This document shows positions 7,608-16,603 of a stretch of 64,000 bases of DNA, in pieces (the first letter of the stretch is position 1; every line of letters starts with the position of its first letter). A program made the position numbers and the translations under genes. Source of the stretch: Tsukamurella tyrosinosolvens (GTDB lineage Bacteria; Actinomycetota; Actinomycetes; Mycobacteriales; Mycobacteriaceae); contig NZ_FNSA01000003.1 in NCBI RefSeq assembly GCF_900104775.1, forward strand, positions 3,844,001-3,908,000, in the 5' to 3' direction. Under the pieces are notes generated by a model, which did no database searches, was not told the origin of the DNA, and worked only from the letters and a program-made list of their open reading frames with translations.

Positions 7608-8354
7608 ATGATTGCAGGACGCTCCCTCATCGCCCTGGCGGCGGCCGTCGCCGCGACCGGCGCCCTCGCGGCACCCGCTACCGCCGCGCCCGCACAGGGC
7701 ACCGTCGTCATCGTTCCCGGCCAGTACATCGGCGCGCTGCCCTACCAGCCGATGAAGACCGCCCTTGAGCGGTCCGGGTCGCGGGTCGAGGTGCTGAACC
7801 TGCGGGGCCTCGACCTGCGCTCCGACGCCGCCGCGATCGGCGCGGCCGTCGACCGGGCGAAGGCCGGCGGCGGCCCCGTCTCCCTCGTCGGGCACAGCGT
7901 CGGTGGCCTCAGCGCCCGCTACTACCTCAAGGCGCTGGGCGGAGCCCCGAAGGTGACCCACTACGCCGCGATCGGCACCGCGCAGTACGGCAGCCCCGCC
8001 GCCTGCTCGCAGTCCGGCACCGCCCGCGAGGTGTGCCCCGGTTCGGACTTCCTCGCCACCCTGAACAGCGGCGTCGGGGCCGTCGGACCCACGCAGTACT
8101 TCTCGATCCGGAGCGCGAAGGAGTGGGCCGACGGCCGCATCACCGGACCGCAGTGCCGGATGACGCCCGTCCCGTCGGCCACCGGGAACGGCGGATTCGA
8201 CCACACCGTCGAGCCCGTGGACCCGCGCGTCATCGCCCAGGTCCAGGCTGCGGTCGCCGGACGGTGCGAGGGCGTGCGCGCCGACGAGGCCGCCGGCTCG
8301 ATCCAGGCGGCGAACACCCTGTACCCGGCGGGCCGGGCCGCCAGCGGAGGCTAG
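7608..8354 (+). CDS. Secreted triacylglycerol lipase/esterase (alpha/beta hydrolase)
   Basis: Secreted alpha/beta-hydrolase of 248 residues. An N-terminal signal peptide ends near APATAAPA (residues 22-29). The oxyanion strand is GTVVIVPGQY, the nucleophile elbow LVGHSVGG puts the catalytic Ser at residue 97, and the likely catalytic His is in GGFDHTVEP near residue 204. It resembles class 2 lipases that act on short- to medium-chain esters or triacylglycerols outside the cell. There is no ribosome site and the promoter -10 lies 7 bases upstream, so translation is probably leaderless. It converges on a second lipase with a 4-bp gap. The iron-box promoter is unusual for a lipase. Confidence 0.85.
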   Translation: MIAGRSLIALAAAVAATGALAAPATAAPAQGTVVIVPGQYIGALPYQPMKTALERSGSRVEVLNLRGLDLRSDAAAIGAAVDRAKAGGGPVSLVGHSVGGLSARYYLKALGGAPKVTHYAAIGTAQYGSPAACSQSGTAREVCPGSDFLATLNSGVGAVGPTQYFSIRSAKEWADGRITGPQCRMTPVPSATGNGGFDHTVEPVDPRVIAQVQAAVAGRCEGVRADEAAGSIQAANTLYPAGRAASGG

Positions 8355-8358
8355 CGGG

Positions 8359-9306
8359 TCAGGACCCCGTGAACGGCGGCACCACGTAACAGGGCACCGG
8401 CCGCGGATGCTGCGGGTCGAGGGCGTTGAGCGCGAAGTACGCCGCGCGCCGGGAACCCGCGATGGCCAGATGGTCGGAGAAGTCCTGGCCGCAGGTGTCC
8501 TGCACGACGATGTTGGTGACCTTGGTTCCGGGTGGGCCGTCGAGCTGGCCGCTCGTGTACGGCAGCACCAGCTCGTCGAAGCGGGTGGAGATGTTCGTGT
8601 ACTCGACGCCGCGCGCATAGGGCGTACCGTCGGCCCAGATCTTGTCGAGGAAGCGCGATCCCGGCAGCATGTCGCCGATCGACTCGAAGACCGGAAAGTA
8701 CGGATCGCGGATGTTCAGGCCGCGCACGAAGACGGAGGCCGCGCGCCCGAGATCGCCGCCCGTGCCGCGCCAGAGCGGCGCGAGCGAGACGTACTTGCCC
8801 ACCTTGCCGGCGCCGCCCAGGTACTTCACGAAGTACGACGGCATGAGCGTGCCCTGCGAGTGGCCGATGAGATCGACCTTCTTCGCGCCGGTCGCTGCGA
8901 GAACGCGTTCCACCATCGACTTGAGTTGCTGCGCGCTGGTCGCGAGCGGCCGGGTCCCGCCGATCTGATTCACCGGCCACGGCGCGCCGGGCAGCGCGCC
9001 GTAGGTGAACGAGAAGACGCAGTAGCCGTTGTTCTTGAGCAGCGGCGCGTAGGCACCCCAGTTCGTCTGCGAGCCGCCGCCGGTGCCGTGCACCAGCACG
9101 ACTGGGTTGGGGTGGCGAGCCGTGGGCCTGCAGGAGTAGTCGTTCGTCCCCGGCAGCGAGCCGTTCGCGTTCGTCAGTTCCGACGGTATGCCGCCGAAGA
9201 AGTTGAAGTTCTCGGGCAGCGGAGCCGCGGTCGACGGTGCCGCCACCAGGAGCGCGGCGCCGGCCGCCGCGACGACCGCCCGTCGCCATACGGAACGCAG
9301 GTTCAT
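8359..9306 (-). CDS. Secreted lipase, alpha/beta hydrolase (LipA-like)
   Basis: Secreted lipase of 315 residues from the ATG at 9306, which precedes an Arg-rich signal peptide (MNLRSVWRRAVVAAAGAALLVAAP) cut near STAAPLP. The HGTGGG oxyanion motif is near residue 73 and GHSQGT gives nucleophile Ser150. The catalytic Asp and His are probably in DELVLP and SDHLAI. The length and the cysteines (Cys59, Cys96, Cys near 265 and 306) resemble actinobacterial family I/class 2 lipases with disulphides. It is tail-to-tail with the lipase at 7608-8354, from which it differs in length and sequence, so they are not a recent duplication. Confidence 0.87.
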   Translation of the reverse strand: MNLRSVWRRAVVAAAGAALLVAAPSTAAPLPENFNFFGGIPSELTNANGSLPGTNDYSCRPTARHPNPVVLVHGTGGGSQTNWGAYAPLLKNNGYCVFSFTYGALPGAPWPVNQIGGTRPLATSAQQLKSMVERVLAATGAKKVDLIGHSQGTLMPSYFVKYLGGAGKVGKYVSLAPLWRGTGGDLGRAASVFVRGLNIRDPYFPVFESIGDMLPGSRFLDKIWADGTPYARGVEYTNISTRFDELVLPYTSGQLDGPPGTKVTNIVVQDTCGQDFSDHLAIAGSRRAAYFALNALDPQHPRPVPCYVVPPFTGS

Positions 9307-9534
9307 GCCCACGGACGATAGCCCAACCCTCGTCGTACTGAGAGACGTTTCTAGAACTTGTTTCACCGACACTCACTCGGATCGGCCACTCGAGAATCGT
9401 GCGATGCGGTCACTTTCCCGGCTAATTACCCATATCCGGCAATCTGCTTGCCGCCGCAAAGGCGTACACCGTAAGAACCGCAGGAGAGGGACCGTCCTGC
9501 GGTCGTCGCTTCCCCCGGTCTGCAGGAGCCCCCC
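9307..9534. other. Intergenic region with 5'-leader hairpin
   Basis: This 228-bp gap holds divergent promoters for the lipase and the excalibur gene. Just before the latter, ACCGCAGGA (9477-9485) and TCCTGCGGT (9495-9503) form a perfect 9-bp stem with a 9-base loop in the leader, and CAGGAG before the ATG is the ribosome site. No other gene is visible. Confidence 0.5.
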
Positions 9535-9747
9535 ATGTCCCCGACCGTCACCCGCATCGCCGTCGCCGCGTTCTCGATCGCGGCGCTCGCCGCCCCGGCC
9601 GCCGCATCGCACGCCGATCCGTACTACAAGAACTGCACCGAGGTGCGCCAGGCCGGCAAGGCCCCGATCCTCAAGGGCGATCCCGGCTACGGCAGCCACC
9701 TCGATCGCGACGGCGACGGCATCGCGTGCGAGGTGAAGAAGAAGTAG
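9535..9747 (+). CDS. Small secreted excalibur calcium-binding domain protein
   Basis: 70-residue secreted protein. A signal peptide (MSPTVTRIAVAAFSIAALAAPAAASHA) precedes a single excalibur domain with YYKNCTEVRQAGKAPI, the acidic loop DRDGDGIACE and two conserved cysteines. The DxDxDG loop resembles an EF-hand calcium site. Excalibur domains often occur at the ends of secreted nucleases and surface proteins; here the domain stands alone. CAGGAG lies 8 bases upstream of the ATG. It is transcribed towards the tmRNA gene with a shared bidirectional terminator between them. Confidence 0.85.
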   Translation: MSPTVTRIAVAAFSIAALAAPAAASHADPYYKNCTEVRQAGKAPILKGDPGYGSHLDRDGDGIACEVKKK

Positions 9748-9760
9748 CACCGGACACGAA

Positions 9761-9789
9761 AGCGCCCCCGGCCGATGGCCGGGGGCGCT
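9761..9789. terminator. Bidirectional intrinsic terminator (excalibur gene / ssrA)
   Basis: A 13-bp perfect GC-rich stem (AGCGCCCCCGGCC / GGCCGGGGGCGCT) with a 3-base loop, placed between the two convergent transcripts. Confidence 0.85.
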
Positions 9790-9795
9790 TCGCTG

Positions 9796-10163
9796 TGGAG
9801 CCGCCGGGAATTGAACCCGGGTCCTCCGTCATTTCTACGGGGCTTCTCCGTGCGCAGTCCGCTGTGCCTCTACTCGGATCTCCCGGTCTCACGGACGAGC
9901 CGGGATGACGATCCCAGTCGCTGTTTGATGTCCCCCGCGATACCGCGACCGCACCGCGGGGTGAATCCCTCTAGCTGATGCCAGTACCCGGGCCGAGGGC
10001 GAACCCGGACTGACAGACTCGCCTGGCTGCTTAGGCAGCGAGAGCGAAGTCGCGCTGATTGGAATCGGCGCTTATAGGGTTGCTGCGACGCTTACGGTGG
10101 TCTCCAGCCTGCACCGGCACGCTTCCCCCGCGTCAACAAACGAAGTCGAAACCGATCGGCCCC
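9796..10163 (-). ncRNA. ssrA: Transfer-messenger RNA (tmRNA)
   Basis: One-piece tmRNA of 368 nt. The 5' end starts GGGGCCGATCGGTTTCGACT, and its first six bases pair with GGCTCC at the 3' end (one G-U pair). The 3' end has a T-arm (GGGTTCAATTCCC) and discriminator A; CCA is not encoded. The tag ORF lies at 10031-10069 and encodes ADSNQRDFALAA followed by TAA, differing from the M. tuberculosis tag core at two residues (N for H, F for Y). With SmpB, encoded 317 bases upstream on the same strand, it rescues stalled ribosomes and marks nascent chains for proteolysis. Confidence 0.96.
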
Positions 10164-10245
10164 TCATCGTCCGCTCTGCGGAAGCCCACCCCTCACGGAG
10201 TGGAAGTTCCATACTACCGCACCGGCATCGGCGGCTGTCCAGCGA

Positions 10246-10368
10246 TTATCCGACGGTGTGCGGACGCACGCCGGCGGCGGAGGCGTTCATGTTCATCAGC
10301 ACGGTGAGCAGCACCGCTCCGACGCGATGCGCCAGCGAAACGACCTTGGCCCGGTTCTCGACACTCAT
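10246..10368 (-). CDS. Possible 40-residue peptide of unknown function
   Basis: A short frame between smpB and ssrA starting at the ATG at 10368 with a strong ribosome site (GAGGAG, 7 bases upstream). It encodes MSVENRAKVVSLAHRVGAVL and continues with a hydrophobic segment and NASAAGVRPHTVG. A basic N-terminus followed by about 12 apolar residues suggests a membrane or leader peptide. Its promoter region carries ACTTG/CAAGT repeats. I do not recognise it; the ribosome site and promoter repeats are the reasons to list it. Confidence 0.4.
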   Translation of the reverse strand: MSVENRAKVVSLAHRVGAVLLTVLMNMNASAAGVRPHTVG

Positions 10369-10380
10369 GGATCCGCTCCT

Positions 10381-10424
10381 CACTTGAGTCCCACGAGTCA
10401 CATCAGTAACTTGTATCTCAAGTG
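10381..10424. promoter_or_regulatory. ACTTG/CAAGT inverted repeats (operator candidate)
   Basis: ACTTG-N5-CAAGT (10409-10423) is a 15-bp palindrome typical in size for MarR- or HxlR-type repressors. A third half-site, CACTTGAG (10381-10388), forms an 8-bp inverted repeat with CTCAAGTG (10417-10424). They precede the 40-residue frame on the minus strand. Confidence 0.35.
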
Positions 10425-10479
10425 AACGCCCGCCAAGACCGGAACTCAACGCGCCACGCCGGGCACCGTCGGAAAGAAG

Positions 10480-10959
10480 TCAGCCGCGCATGCCCTTGAC
10501 GCGCCGGCCCAGCTCCCGGACCAGCTCGCGCTCGGCGGTGCGGCGGGCGATGTCCTGCCGCTTGTCGTAGTCCTGCTTGCCCTTGGCGAGCGCCAGCTCG
10601 ACCTTCACGCGGCCCTCGCTGAAGTACATCGACAGCGGCACCAGCGTCTGATTGCCCTCGCGGATCTTGCCGGTCAGCGAGTCGATCTCGCGGCGGTGCA
10701 TGAGCAGCTTGCGGGTGCGGCGCGGCGTGTGATTGGTCCACGAGCCGTTGCCGTACTCGGGGATGTGCAGGCCACGCAGCCAGACCTCGCCGTCGTCGAT
10801 CGTCGCGTAGGCGTCGACGAGGGAGGCCTTGCCCTCGCGGAGCGCCTTCACCTCGGTACCCACCAGCACCACGCCCGCCTCGAAGGTGTCGAGGATGGCG
10901 TAGTTGTGGCGCGCCTTGCGGTTGGTCGCGATCACCGAGCGCCCCTTCTCCTTCGCCAT
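10480..10959 (-). CDS. smpB: SsrA-binding protein SmpB
   Basis: RNA-binding partner of tmRNA, 159 residues. The start [20 protein letters not shown] is chosen to match the family. An in-frame ATG three codons upstream (10968) is possible. The OB-fold core [27 protein letters not shown], the IPEY...N segment and the basic tail ([20 protein letters not shown]) that enters the decoding channel are all present. It is followed by the tmRNA gene on the same strand and preceded by ftsX, the conserved actinobacterial order. Confidence 0.96.
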   Translation of the reverse strand: MAKEKGRSVIATNRKARHNYAILDTFEAGVVLVGTEVKALREGKASLVDAYATIDDGEVWLRGLHIPEYGNGSWTNHTPRRTRKLLMHRREIDSLTGKIREGNQTLVPLSMYFSEGRVKVELALAKGKQDYDKRQDIARRTAERELVRELGRRVKGMRG

Positions 10960-11064
10960 CGTCCCCATCCCTTCCGTACGCCGTGACCGAGTGCCGGTCA
11001 CGCTGGACAACCACTCCATCGTACGGGGATGCGACGGTGCGCGGAAAGCGACTTATCGGCGGCG

Positions 11065-11970
11065 CTACTCCCGCACGTAGAAGCGCAGGGTCACGTAGGC
11101 GGTGACCGCGGCGAAGCCCGCGCCCACGAGGATCAGCCACGGGGAGACCAGCAGCACATCCGTGTTGGTGATCCGCGCCAGGATGTTCACGCCGTACATC
11201 TCGCGCAGGGCCCGATCGAAGAACAGGGCCTTACCCGCGAACAGGCCGGCGATCGCGAGGACCGCACCGATGACGGCGCCGATCACCGCCTCCAGCAGGA
11301 AGGGCAGCTGGGTGTACCAGCGGGAGGCGCCCACCAGGCGCATGATCGAGACCTCGGTGCGCCGCGTGTACGCGGCCACCTGCACCATGTTCGCGATCAG
11401 CAGCACCGCGGCGACGGCCTGGATCAGCGCGACGAAGAAGGCCGCGTTCCGCGCGCCGTTGAGCACGGAGAACACCCGCTCGACCAGCTCGCGCTGGTCC
11501 TGCACCCCTGCCACGCCGGGCTGGCCCTTCACTGCATCGATGACGGCGGCGAACTTGTTCTCGTCGCCCACGCGCACCTTGAAGGAGGCGGGCAGCACAC
11601 CGGGCCGCACCAGCTCGGCCAGCTCGGGCTGGCCGGCGAAGGTCTTGGTCTTGGCGGTCTCGAGGGCCTTGTCCTGCGAGATGTAGTCGATCGAGTCGAC
11701 GCCCGGCTGCGCCTTGATCTTCGACTCGATCGCCTGGCACACGGCCTTCTGGCAGTCCGGATCGTCGGCCGCGACCTTGTCGTCGACGAACACCTGGATC
11801 TCGACGCGCTGCAGGAAGATGTCCTGGCTCTTGTCGGCCATGCGCACCACGAGCAGGCCGCCGCCGAACAGGCCGAGCGAGATCGCGGTGGTCAGGATCA
11901 TGGCGATCGTCATGCTCACGTTCCGGCGCAGGCCGGTGAGGACCTCGCTGGTGATGAAACTGGCTCGCAC
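11065..11970 (-). CDS. ftsX: Cell-division ABC transporter permease FtsX
   Basis: Membrane subunit of FtsEX, 301 residues with four membrane segments: TM1 near residues 20-42 ([21 protein letters not shown]), an extracellular domain of about 130 residues, then three helices near 175-195, 225-250 and 270-292. The extracellular domain contains two cysteines (CQKAVC) as in mycobacterial FtsX. With FtsE it activates RipC-type peptidoglycan hydrolases at the septum. It follows ftsE with a 51-base gap and precedes smpB. Confidence 0.95.
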   Translation of the reverse strand: MRASFITSEVLTGLRRNVSMTIAMILTTAISLGLFGGGLLVVRMADKSQDIFLQRVEIQVFVDDKVAADDPDCQKAVCQAIESKIKAQPGVDSIDYISQDKALETAKTKTFAGQPELAELVRPGVLPASFKVRVGDENKFAAVIDAVKGQPGVAGVQDQRELVERVFSVLNGARNAAFFVALIQAVAAVLLIANMVQVAAYTRRTEVSIMRLVGASRWYTQLPFLLEAVIGAVIGAVLAIAGLFAGKALFFDRALREMYGVNILARITNTDVLLVSPWLILVGAGFAAVTAYVTLRFYVRE

Positions 11971-12021
11971 TGGGAATTCAGTCCTTCGGTTCGTCGTCGT
12001 CGGCGGGTGCGGCGGGCGCCG

Positions 12022-12711
12022 TCAGCGGCCCAACCCGTACACGCCGGTGGCGTCGTCGCGCACCATCTCGCCCATGCGGAACTCGATGACGCGGCGGCGC
12101 ATCGAGTCGACGATGTGGCGGTCGTGCGTGGCCATGACCACGGTGGTCCCGGCCCGGTTGATCCGGTCGAGCACGTCCACGATCTCGGCGGAGGTGTCGG
12201 GGTCGAGGTTGCCGGTGGGCTCGTCCGCGAGCAGCAGCAGGGGCCGGTTGGCGATGGCGCGGGCGATGGCGACGCGTTGCTTCTCACCGCCGGACAGTTC
12301 GCTCGGCATGCGGTTCGCCTTGCCGCCGAGCCCGACGTAGTCGAGCACCTGCGGGACCGTCCGGTCGATGACGTTGCGCGGCTTGCCGATGACCTCGAGC
12401 GCGAAGGCCACGTTCTCGGCCACCGTCTTCTGCTGGAGCAGGCGGAAGTCCTGGAAGACGCAGCCCAGCGACTGCCGCAACTGCGGCACGCGCCGCCCCG
12501 ACAGCTTGTTGACGTGGTAGTCGCCCACGTAGACGTCGCCGCTCGTCGGCTTGTCCTCCTTGAGCAGGAGCCGGAAGAACGTCGACTTCCCGGAACCCGA
12601 GGGCCCGATCAGGAAGGCGAACTCGCCCTTGCCGATCTCGAGCGACAGGTCGTGGAGCGCCGGCCGGGCCGACGCCTTGTACATCATCGTGACGTTCTGG
12701 AGCGTGATCAC
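12022..12711 (-). CDS. ftsE: Cell-division ATP-binding protein FtsE
   Basis: Cytoplasmic ATPase of FtsEX, 229 residues. Walker [10 protein letters not shown] (Lys42), Q-loop in VFQDFRLL, signature [14 protein letters not shown], Walker [14 protein letters not shown] and the H-loop in ATHDRHIVD are all intact. Transcribed after the mscS/Pro-rich protein pair and before ftsX. Confidence 0.96.
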   Translation of the reverse strand: MITLQNVTMMYKASARPALHDLSLEIGKGEFAFLIGPSGSGKSTFFRLLLKEDKPTSGDVYVGDYHVNKLSGRRVPQLRQSLGCVFQDFRLLQQKTVAENVAFALEVIGKPRNVIDRTVPQVLDYVGLGGKANRMPSELSGGEKQRVAIARAIANRPLLLLADEPTGNLDPDTSAEIVDVLDRINRAGTTVVMATHDRHIVDSMRRRVIEFRMGEMVRDDATGVYGLGR

Positions 12712-12738
12712 GAGCGCCCAGTCTACTGACGCCGCGGA

Positions 12739-13326
12739 CTAGCTCGGCGGACCCGCCGTCGTCGGTGCGCCGCCCGTGACGGGAGGCTCCGTCGTCGCGC
12801 CGGGAATCCCCGGCAGCGTCACCCCTCCCGGCAGCACGATCCCGCCCGGCGAGGTGGTGGCCGGCGACGTCGCGCCCGTGGTCGAGGCCCCGGGCTCGCC
12901 GGTGCGGCCCGGCACCGTCGACGACGGTGCGCCCGACACCCCCGCGGCACCGCTGGACGGGACCGCGCTCGACGGTGCCCGGCTCGGCGTGGTCGTGATC
13001 GGCGCGTCGTAGGTGGGCTGCTCCTGGACGGGCACGGTCGTGGTCGCGACGGGGGTCTGCCCCGTGCGGCGCTGCTCCTCGGGCACGAACTGCGCGTAGA
13101 GGTCGAGGTACCACCACATCAGGCCCAGGAACAGGAGCAGCAGCACCACGGTGCTGGTCCGCGCCCGGGTGTGCGGGATCGTCTTCGGGATGCGCTCCCA
13201 GGCGGTCGGGATTCGCTGGGTGGGCTCGGACGCTGCGGGAGCGGGCGCGGGCGCCGGCTGGGCGGGGAGCTCGGTGGTGGCCTCGGCGTCGGGCTCGCCC
13301 TGCGGCCGCTTCGGGTCGTCCGTCAC
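12739..13326 (-). CDS. Proline-rich single-pass membrane protein (Rv3103c-like)
   Basis: 195 residues from the GTG at 13326, which overlaps the mscS stop (GTGA). A charged, Pro/Ala-rich cytoplasmic head (about 70 residues with the repeat APAPAPA) leads to one membrane helix (STVVLLLLFLGLMWWYLDLYA) and a long extracellular tail rich in Pro, Thr, Ser and Gly (ATTTVPV, TTTPSRAPSS, PGGVTLPGIPGA). A protein of this type sits between mscS and ftsE in mycobacteria. Its function is unknown. Position and coupling suggest an accessory role in envelope or osmotic processes, which is inference only. Confidence 0.85.
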   Translation of the reverse strand: MTDDPKRPQGEPDAEATTELPAQPAPAPAPAASEPTQRIPTAWERIPKTIPHTRARTSTVVLLLLFLGLMWWYLDLYAQFVPEEQRRTGQTPVATTTVPVQEQPTYDAPITTTPSRAPSSAVPSSGAAGVSGAPSSTVPGRTGEPGASTTGATSPATTSPGGIVLPGGVTLPGIPGATTEPPVTGGAPTTAGPPS

Positions 13327-14234
13327 TGCGGCTTCACCTCCTCCTCGTCCTCGACGGTGTCGGTGACCGGAGCGACGTCGATGCCCGCGGTCGCGAGGCT
13401 GCGGACGATCCGCTCGCGCAGGTTGCGGCCGACCTCGAACTGCTTGCCGGGCAGCGTGCGGGCGACCATGCGCAGGTTCACCTGGTCCAGGTCGATGGAC
13501 TCGATGCCCATGAGGGTCGGCTCGTCGAGCAGCAGGGTCGACATCTTCGGATCGTGGTAGGCCCGCTCGCCGACGCGGTGCAGCAGCGTGTTGACCTTGC
13601 CCATGTCGACGGTCTTGGGCAGCGGGATGTCGACGACGGCGCGCGCCCAGTCCTTGGACAGGTTCGTGGCCTTGACGATCTGCCCGTTCGGCACGGTGAT
13701 GACCTCGCCGTCGGTGTTGCGGAGCTTGGTCACCCGCAGCGTGACGTCGGAGACGGTGCCCTCGGCGGTCGAGCCGCCGGTCAGCGAGAGGTTCACGACG
13801 TCGCCGAAGCCGTACTGCCGTTCGGTGATGAGGAAGAAGCCCGCCAGCAGGTCCTGCACCACGCGCTGGGCGCCGAAGCCGAGCGCCGCGCCGATGACCG
13901 TGGCCGGCGCGACGAGGGCGTTGATCGGCACGCCGAGCGCCTTGACGATCTGGTAGGCCGCGAACAGGTAGATCGCCGCGATGGCGACCCAGCTGATCAC
14001 CTGGATCAGCGCGTGCTGGTGCTTCGCGGATTCCGAGCGGACCAGGGAGTCGCTGTTCTTGAACTGGGCGTCGATGCGCATGGTGACGCGCGCCGATGCC
14101 CAGTTGACGAACCGGTTCGCCAGGACCGCGGCGATGATCCACAGCGCGATCGGCAGCACGCGCTCGTACATGAGGAGCCGCCACCCCGTGACGTCGGGGA
14201 GGATCGAGTTCGCGAGCAGCGTGCTAGTCGTCAT
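13323..14234 (-). CDS. mscS: Small-conductance mechanosensitive channel MscS
   Basis: MscS-family channel, about 303 residues from the ATG at 14234 (a GTG at 14240 is an alternative). Two membrane segments precede the pore helix and beta domain, which carry [21 protein letters not shown], the family signature, followed by [10 protein letters not shown] and [15 protein letters not shown]. It relieves hypo-osmotic pressure. Its start lies inside the prfB coding end (11-bp overlap) and its stop overlaps the next start, so the three are coupled. The C-terminal acidic tail ([13 protein letters not shown]) is cytoplasmic. Confidence 0.92.
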   Translation of the reverse strand: MTTSTLLANSILPDVTGWRLLMYERVLPIALWIIAAVLANRFVNWASARVTMRIDAQFKNSDSLVRSESAKHQHALIQVISWVAIAAIYLFAAYQIVKALGVPINALVAPATVIGAALGFGAQRVVQDLLAGFFLITERQYGFGDVVNLSLTGGSTAEGTVSDVTLRVTKLRNTDGEVITVPNGQIVKATNLSKDWARAVVDIPLPKTVDMGKVNTLLHRVGERAYHDPKMSTLLLDEPTLMGIESIDLDQVNLRMVARTLPGKQFEVGRNLRERIVRSLATAGIDVAPVTDTVEDEEEVKPQ

Positions 14235-15345
14235 CGCCACGCATCCGCCAGCGGATGCCGGCCTCGATGAAGCCGTCCAGGTCGCCGTCCAGCACCGCCG
14301 ACGGGTTGTTCACCTCGTACTCGGTCCGCAGGTCCTTGACCATCTGATACGGGTGCAGCACGTAGGAGCGCATCTGGTTGCCCCACGACGCGCCCTCGTT
14401 GGTCTTGAGGGCGTCCATCTGCGCACGCTCCTCCTGCCGCTTGCGCTCGAGCAGCTTGGCCTGCAGGACCTTCATGGCCGAGACCTTGTTCTGCAGCTGG
14501 CTCTTCTCGTTCTGGCAGGTGACGACGATGCCCGTCGGGATGTGCGTGAGCCGCACCGCCGAGTCCGTCGTGTTCACCGACTGGCCGCCCGGGCCCGACG
14601 ACCGGTACACGTCCACGCGCACCTCGTTCTCGTCGACGTCGATGTGGTCGGTCGTCTCCACCACGGGCAGCACCTCGACCTCGGCGAAGGAGGTCTGGCG
14701 GCGGCCCTGGTTGTCGAACGGGCTGATCCGCACGAGGCGATGGGTGCCCATCTCGACGGAGAGGGTGCCGTAGGCGTAGTCGGTCTTCACCGCGAAGGTG
14801 GCCGACTTCAGGCCCGCCTCCTCGGCGTAGCTGGTGTCGTAGACCTCCACGCCGTAGCCGTGCTTCTCGGCCCAGCGGACGTACATGCGCATGAGCATCT
14901 CGGCCCAGTCCGCGGCGTCGACGCCGCCGGCGCCGGCGCGGATGTTGACCAGCGCGTCGCGGGCGTCGTACTCGCCCGAGAGCATGGTCTTGACCTCCAT
15001 GGCCTCGATCTCGGTGCGCAGCTGGGCGCGGTCGCCGTCGGCGTCCTCGAGCGCGGCCGCCTTGTCGTCGCCCTCTTCGGCGTCGGCCAGCTCGTAGAGC
15101 ACGGGCAGGTCGTCGAGCCGCTGGCGCAGGTCGGTCACGCGGCGGAGCTCCGCCTGGGCGTGGGACAGCTCGCTGGTCACCTGCTGGGCGTTGGCCTGGT
15201 CGTTCCACAGCTCGGGGTCGGACGCCTTGTGTTCCAGCTCGTCGACGCGCCGGCGCAGCTCGTCGAGGTCGATCACCTTCTCCACCGTCTGCAGGGTGGT
15301 CTCGAGGCTCTCGATGTCTGCGGCTACGTCAGGATGCACAGTCAC
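14224..15345 (-). CDS. prfB: Peptide chain release factor 2
   Basis: RF2, 373 residues, start GTG at 15345. The stop-codon recognition tripeptide SPF is present ([12 protein letters not shown]) and the catalytic GGQ motif appears in [20 protein letters not shown]. The coding sequence is one uninterrupted frame, so the programmed +1 frameshift used by enterobacterial prfB is absent. It releases nascent chains at UGA and UAA. It heads the leftward series prfB-mscS-membrane protein-ftsEX-smpB. Confidence 0.97.
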   Translation of the reverse strand: MTVHPDVAADIESLETTLQTVEKVIDLDELRRRVDELEHKASDPELWNDQANAQQVTSELSHAQAELRRVTDLRQRLDDLPVLYELADAEEGDDKAAALEDADGDRAQLRTEIEAMEVKTMLSGEYDARDALVNIRAGAGGVDAADWAEMLMRMYVRWAEKHGYGVEVYDTSYAEEAGLKSATFAVKTDYAYGTLSVEMGTHRLVRISPFDNQGRRQTSFAEVEVLPVVETTDHIDVDENEVRVDVYRSSGPGGQSVNTTDSAVRLTHIPTGIVVTCQNEKSQLQNKVSAMKVLQAKLLERKRQEERAQMDALKTNEGASWGNQMRSYVLHPYQMVKDLRTEYEVNNPSAVLDGDLDGFIEAGIRWRMRGDDD

Positions 15346-15400
15346 CCAGGATACTGGCCCGTCGCGGCGGGCGAGGCCGGCGGCGCACTATGGTCGCGTC

Positions 15401-16168
15401 ATGGCCGGATGGGAGCTGCTGATCGTCCTCGCGGCCGGCGTCGGAGCGGGATTCATCAACTCCCTCGTCGGTAGCGGCACGCTCATCACCTTCCCCACGC
15501 TGGTCGCGTTCGGCGTCCCACCGGTGACCGCGACGATCAGCAACGCCATCGGCCTCGTCGCGGGCGGGATCTCCGGCACGTGGGGGTATCGCCGCGAGCT
15601 CTCCGGGCAGTTCGACCGGCTGCGCTGGCAGATGCCGGCCTCCGTGGCCGGGGCGCTGGTGGGCGCGTTCCTCCTGCTGCACCTCCCGGAGACCGTCTTC
15701 GAGACCATCGTCCCGGTGCTGCTGGTCCTGGCGCTCGCGTTGGTGGTCCTGCAGCCGCGCATCCAGCGGTGGACCGCCCCGGCGGACGACGCCGCGCCCG
15801 CATCGACCGGCCGGATGGCCGCGCTCGTCGCCGCGACGTTCGCGATCGGGGTGTACGGCGGCTACTTCACCGCCGCGCAGGGCATCCTGCTGGTCGCTGC
15901 GATGGGCGTCCTGGTGCACGACGACCTGCAGCGCCTCAACGCGGCGAAGAACCTGCTCTCGCTGCTGGTGAACGTGGTCGCCGCCGCGTTCTACCTGGCC
16001 GTGGCGTTCGACCGGATCGACTGGCCGGTGGCGGGCGTCATCGCGGTCGGATCGCTGGTCGGCGGCGCGCTGGGCGCGCGCTTCGGCCGGGGCCTCTCGC
16101 CCACCGCGCTGCGCACCATCATCGTCGTGGTCGGCACCATCGGGCTGTGGCGCCTCCTGACGACCTAG
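15401..16168 (+). CDS. TauE/SafE-family permease
   Basis: Membrane protein of 255 residues with about eight helices. Starts MAGWELLIVLAAGVGAGFINSLVGSGTLITFP; the G(F/V)(I/L)N...GSG(T/G) motif and its internal repeat in the second half (GVYGGYFTAAQGILLV) are family hallmarks. TauE/SafE proteins export or import small organic and sulfur anions such as sulfite, sulfoacetate or sulfopropionate. No sulfur gene is adjacent, so the substrate is not predictable. It is divergent from prfB. Confidence 0.88.
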   Translation: MAGWELLIVLAAGVGAGFINSLVGSGTLITFPTLVAFGVPPVTATISNAIGLVAGGISGTWGYRRELSGQFDRLRWQMPASVAGALVGAFLLLHLPETVFETIVPVLLVLALALVVLQPRIQRWTAPADDAAPASTGRMAALVAATFAIGVYGGYFTAAQGILLVAAMGVLVHDDLQRLNAAKNLLSLLVNVVAAAFYLAVAFDRIDWPVAGVIAVGSLVGGALGARFGRGLSPTALRTIIVVVGTIGLWRLLTT

Positions 16169-16178
16169 GCCCGGGCGA

Positions 16179-16541
16179 TCAGATCGCGGGCGGCTGCAGC
16201 GATCCGAGCTGCCAGGAGCTGTCCACCTTGCCGACCTTGTAGTACACCGGCAGCCGGTCACCGACCTCCGGCCAGCGCTCCGCGAAGTCGATCACGAGCC
16301 GCCGGTAGACGTGCGTCGGCGGAGTGGTCGGGCCCTCGACGGTGCCCGAGACGGTGACGAACGCATGCCCCTTCTGGTCGGGCTCGACGGGACGCGGGCT
16401 CACGCCGCTGAGCGTGAGCATCCCGTCCTCCATGCCGGGGCCCGCGGGCGCGGTGCCGAGCGTGCCCCGCTTGGAGCGCTGCCACATGACGACGAGCGCA
16501 CCCAGCATCGCGGCGAGCATGAGCACCCAGATCCATTCCAT
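16179..16541 (-). CDS. Small membrane-anchored protein of unknown function
   Basis: 120 residues: an N-terminal membrane helix ([20 protein letters not shown]), a short basic stop-transfer segment, and a soluble domain of about 90 residues with [48 protein letters not shown]. The strand-rich pattern suggests a small beta domain facing one side of the membrane. It converges on the TauE gene with a 10-bp gap. I cannot name the family. Confidence 0.7.
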   Translation of the reverse strand: MEWIWVLMLAAMLGALVVMWQRSKRGTLGTAPAGPGMEDGMLTLSGVSPRPVEPDQKGHAFVTVSGTVEGPTTPPTHVYRRLVIDFAERWPEVGDRLPVYYKVGKVDSSWQLGSLQPPAI

Positions 16542-16603
16542 ATGTCCAGATTACCGACGGGGAGCGCGCGGCGCCCGTACTCGGCCTCCGCTACCGTTCT
16601 CGC

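Noticed and set aside
14224-15345. Programmed frameshift in prfB
   Set aside because: The gene is a single open frame from the GTG at 15345 to the stop; no internal stop codon is present.
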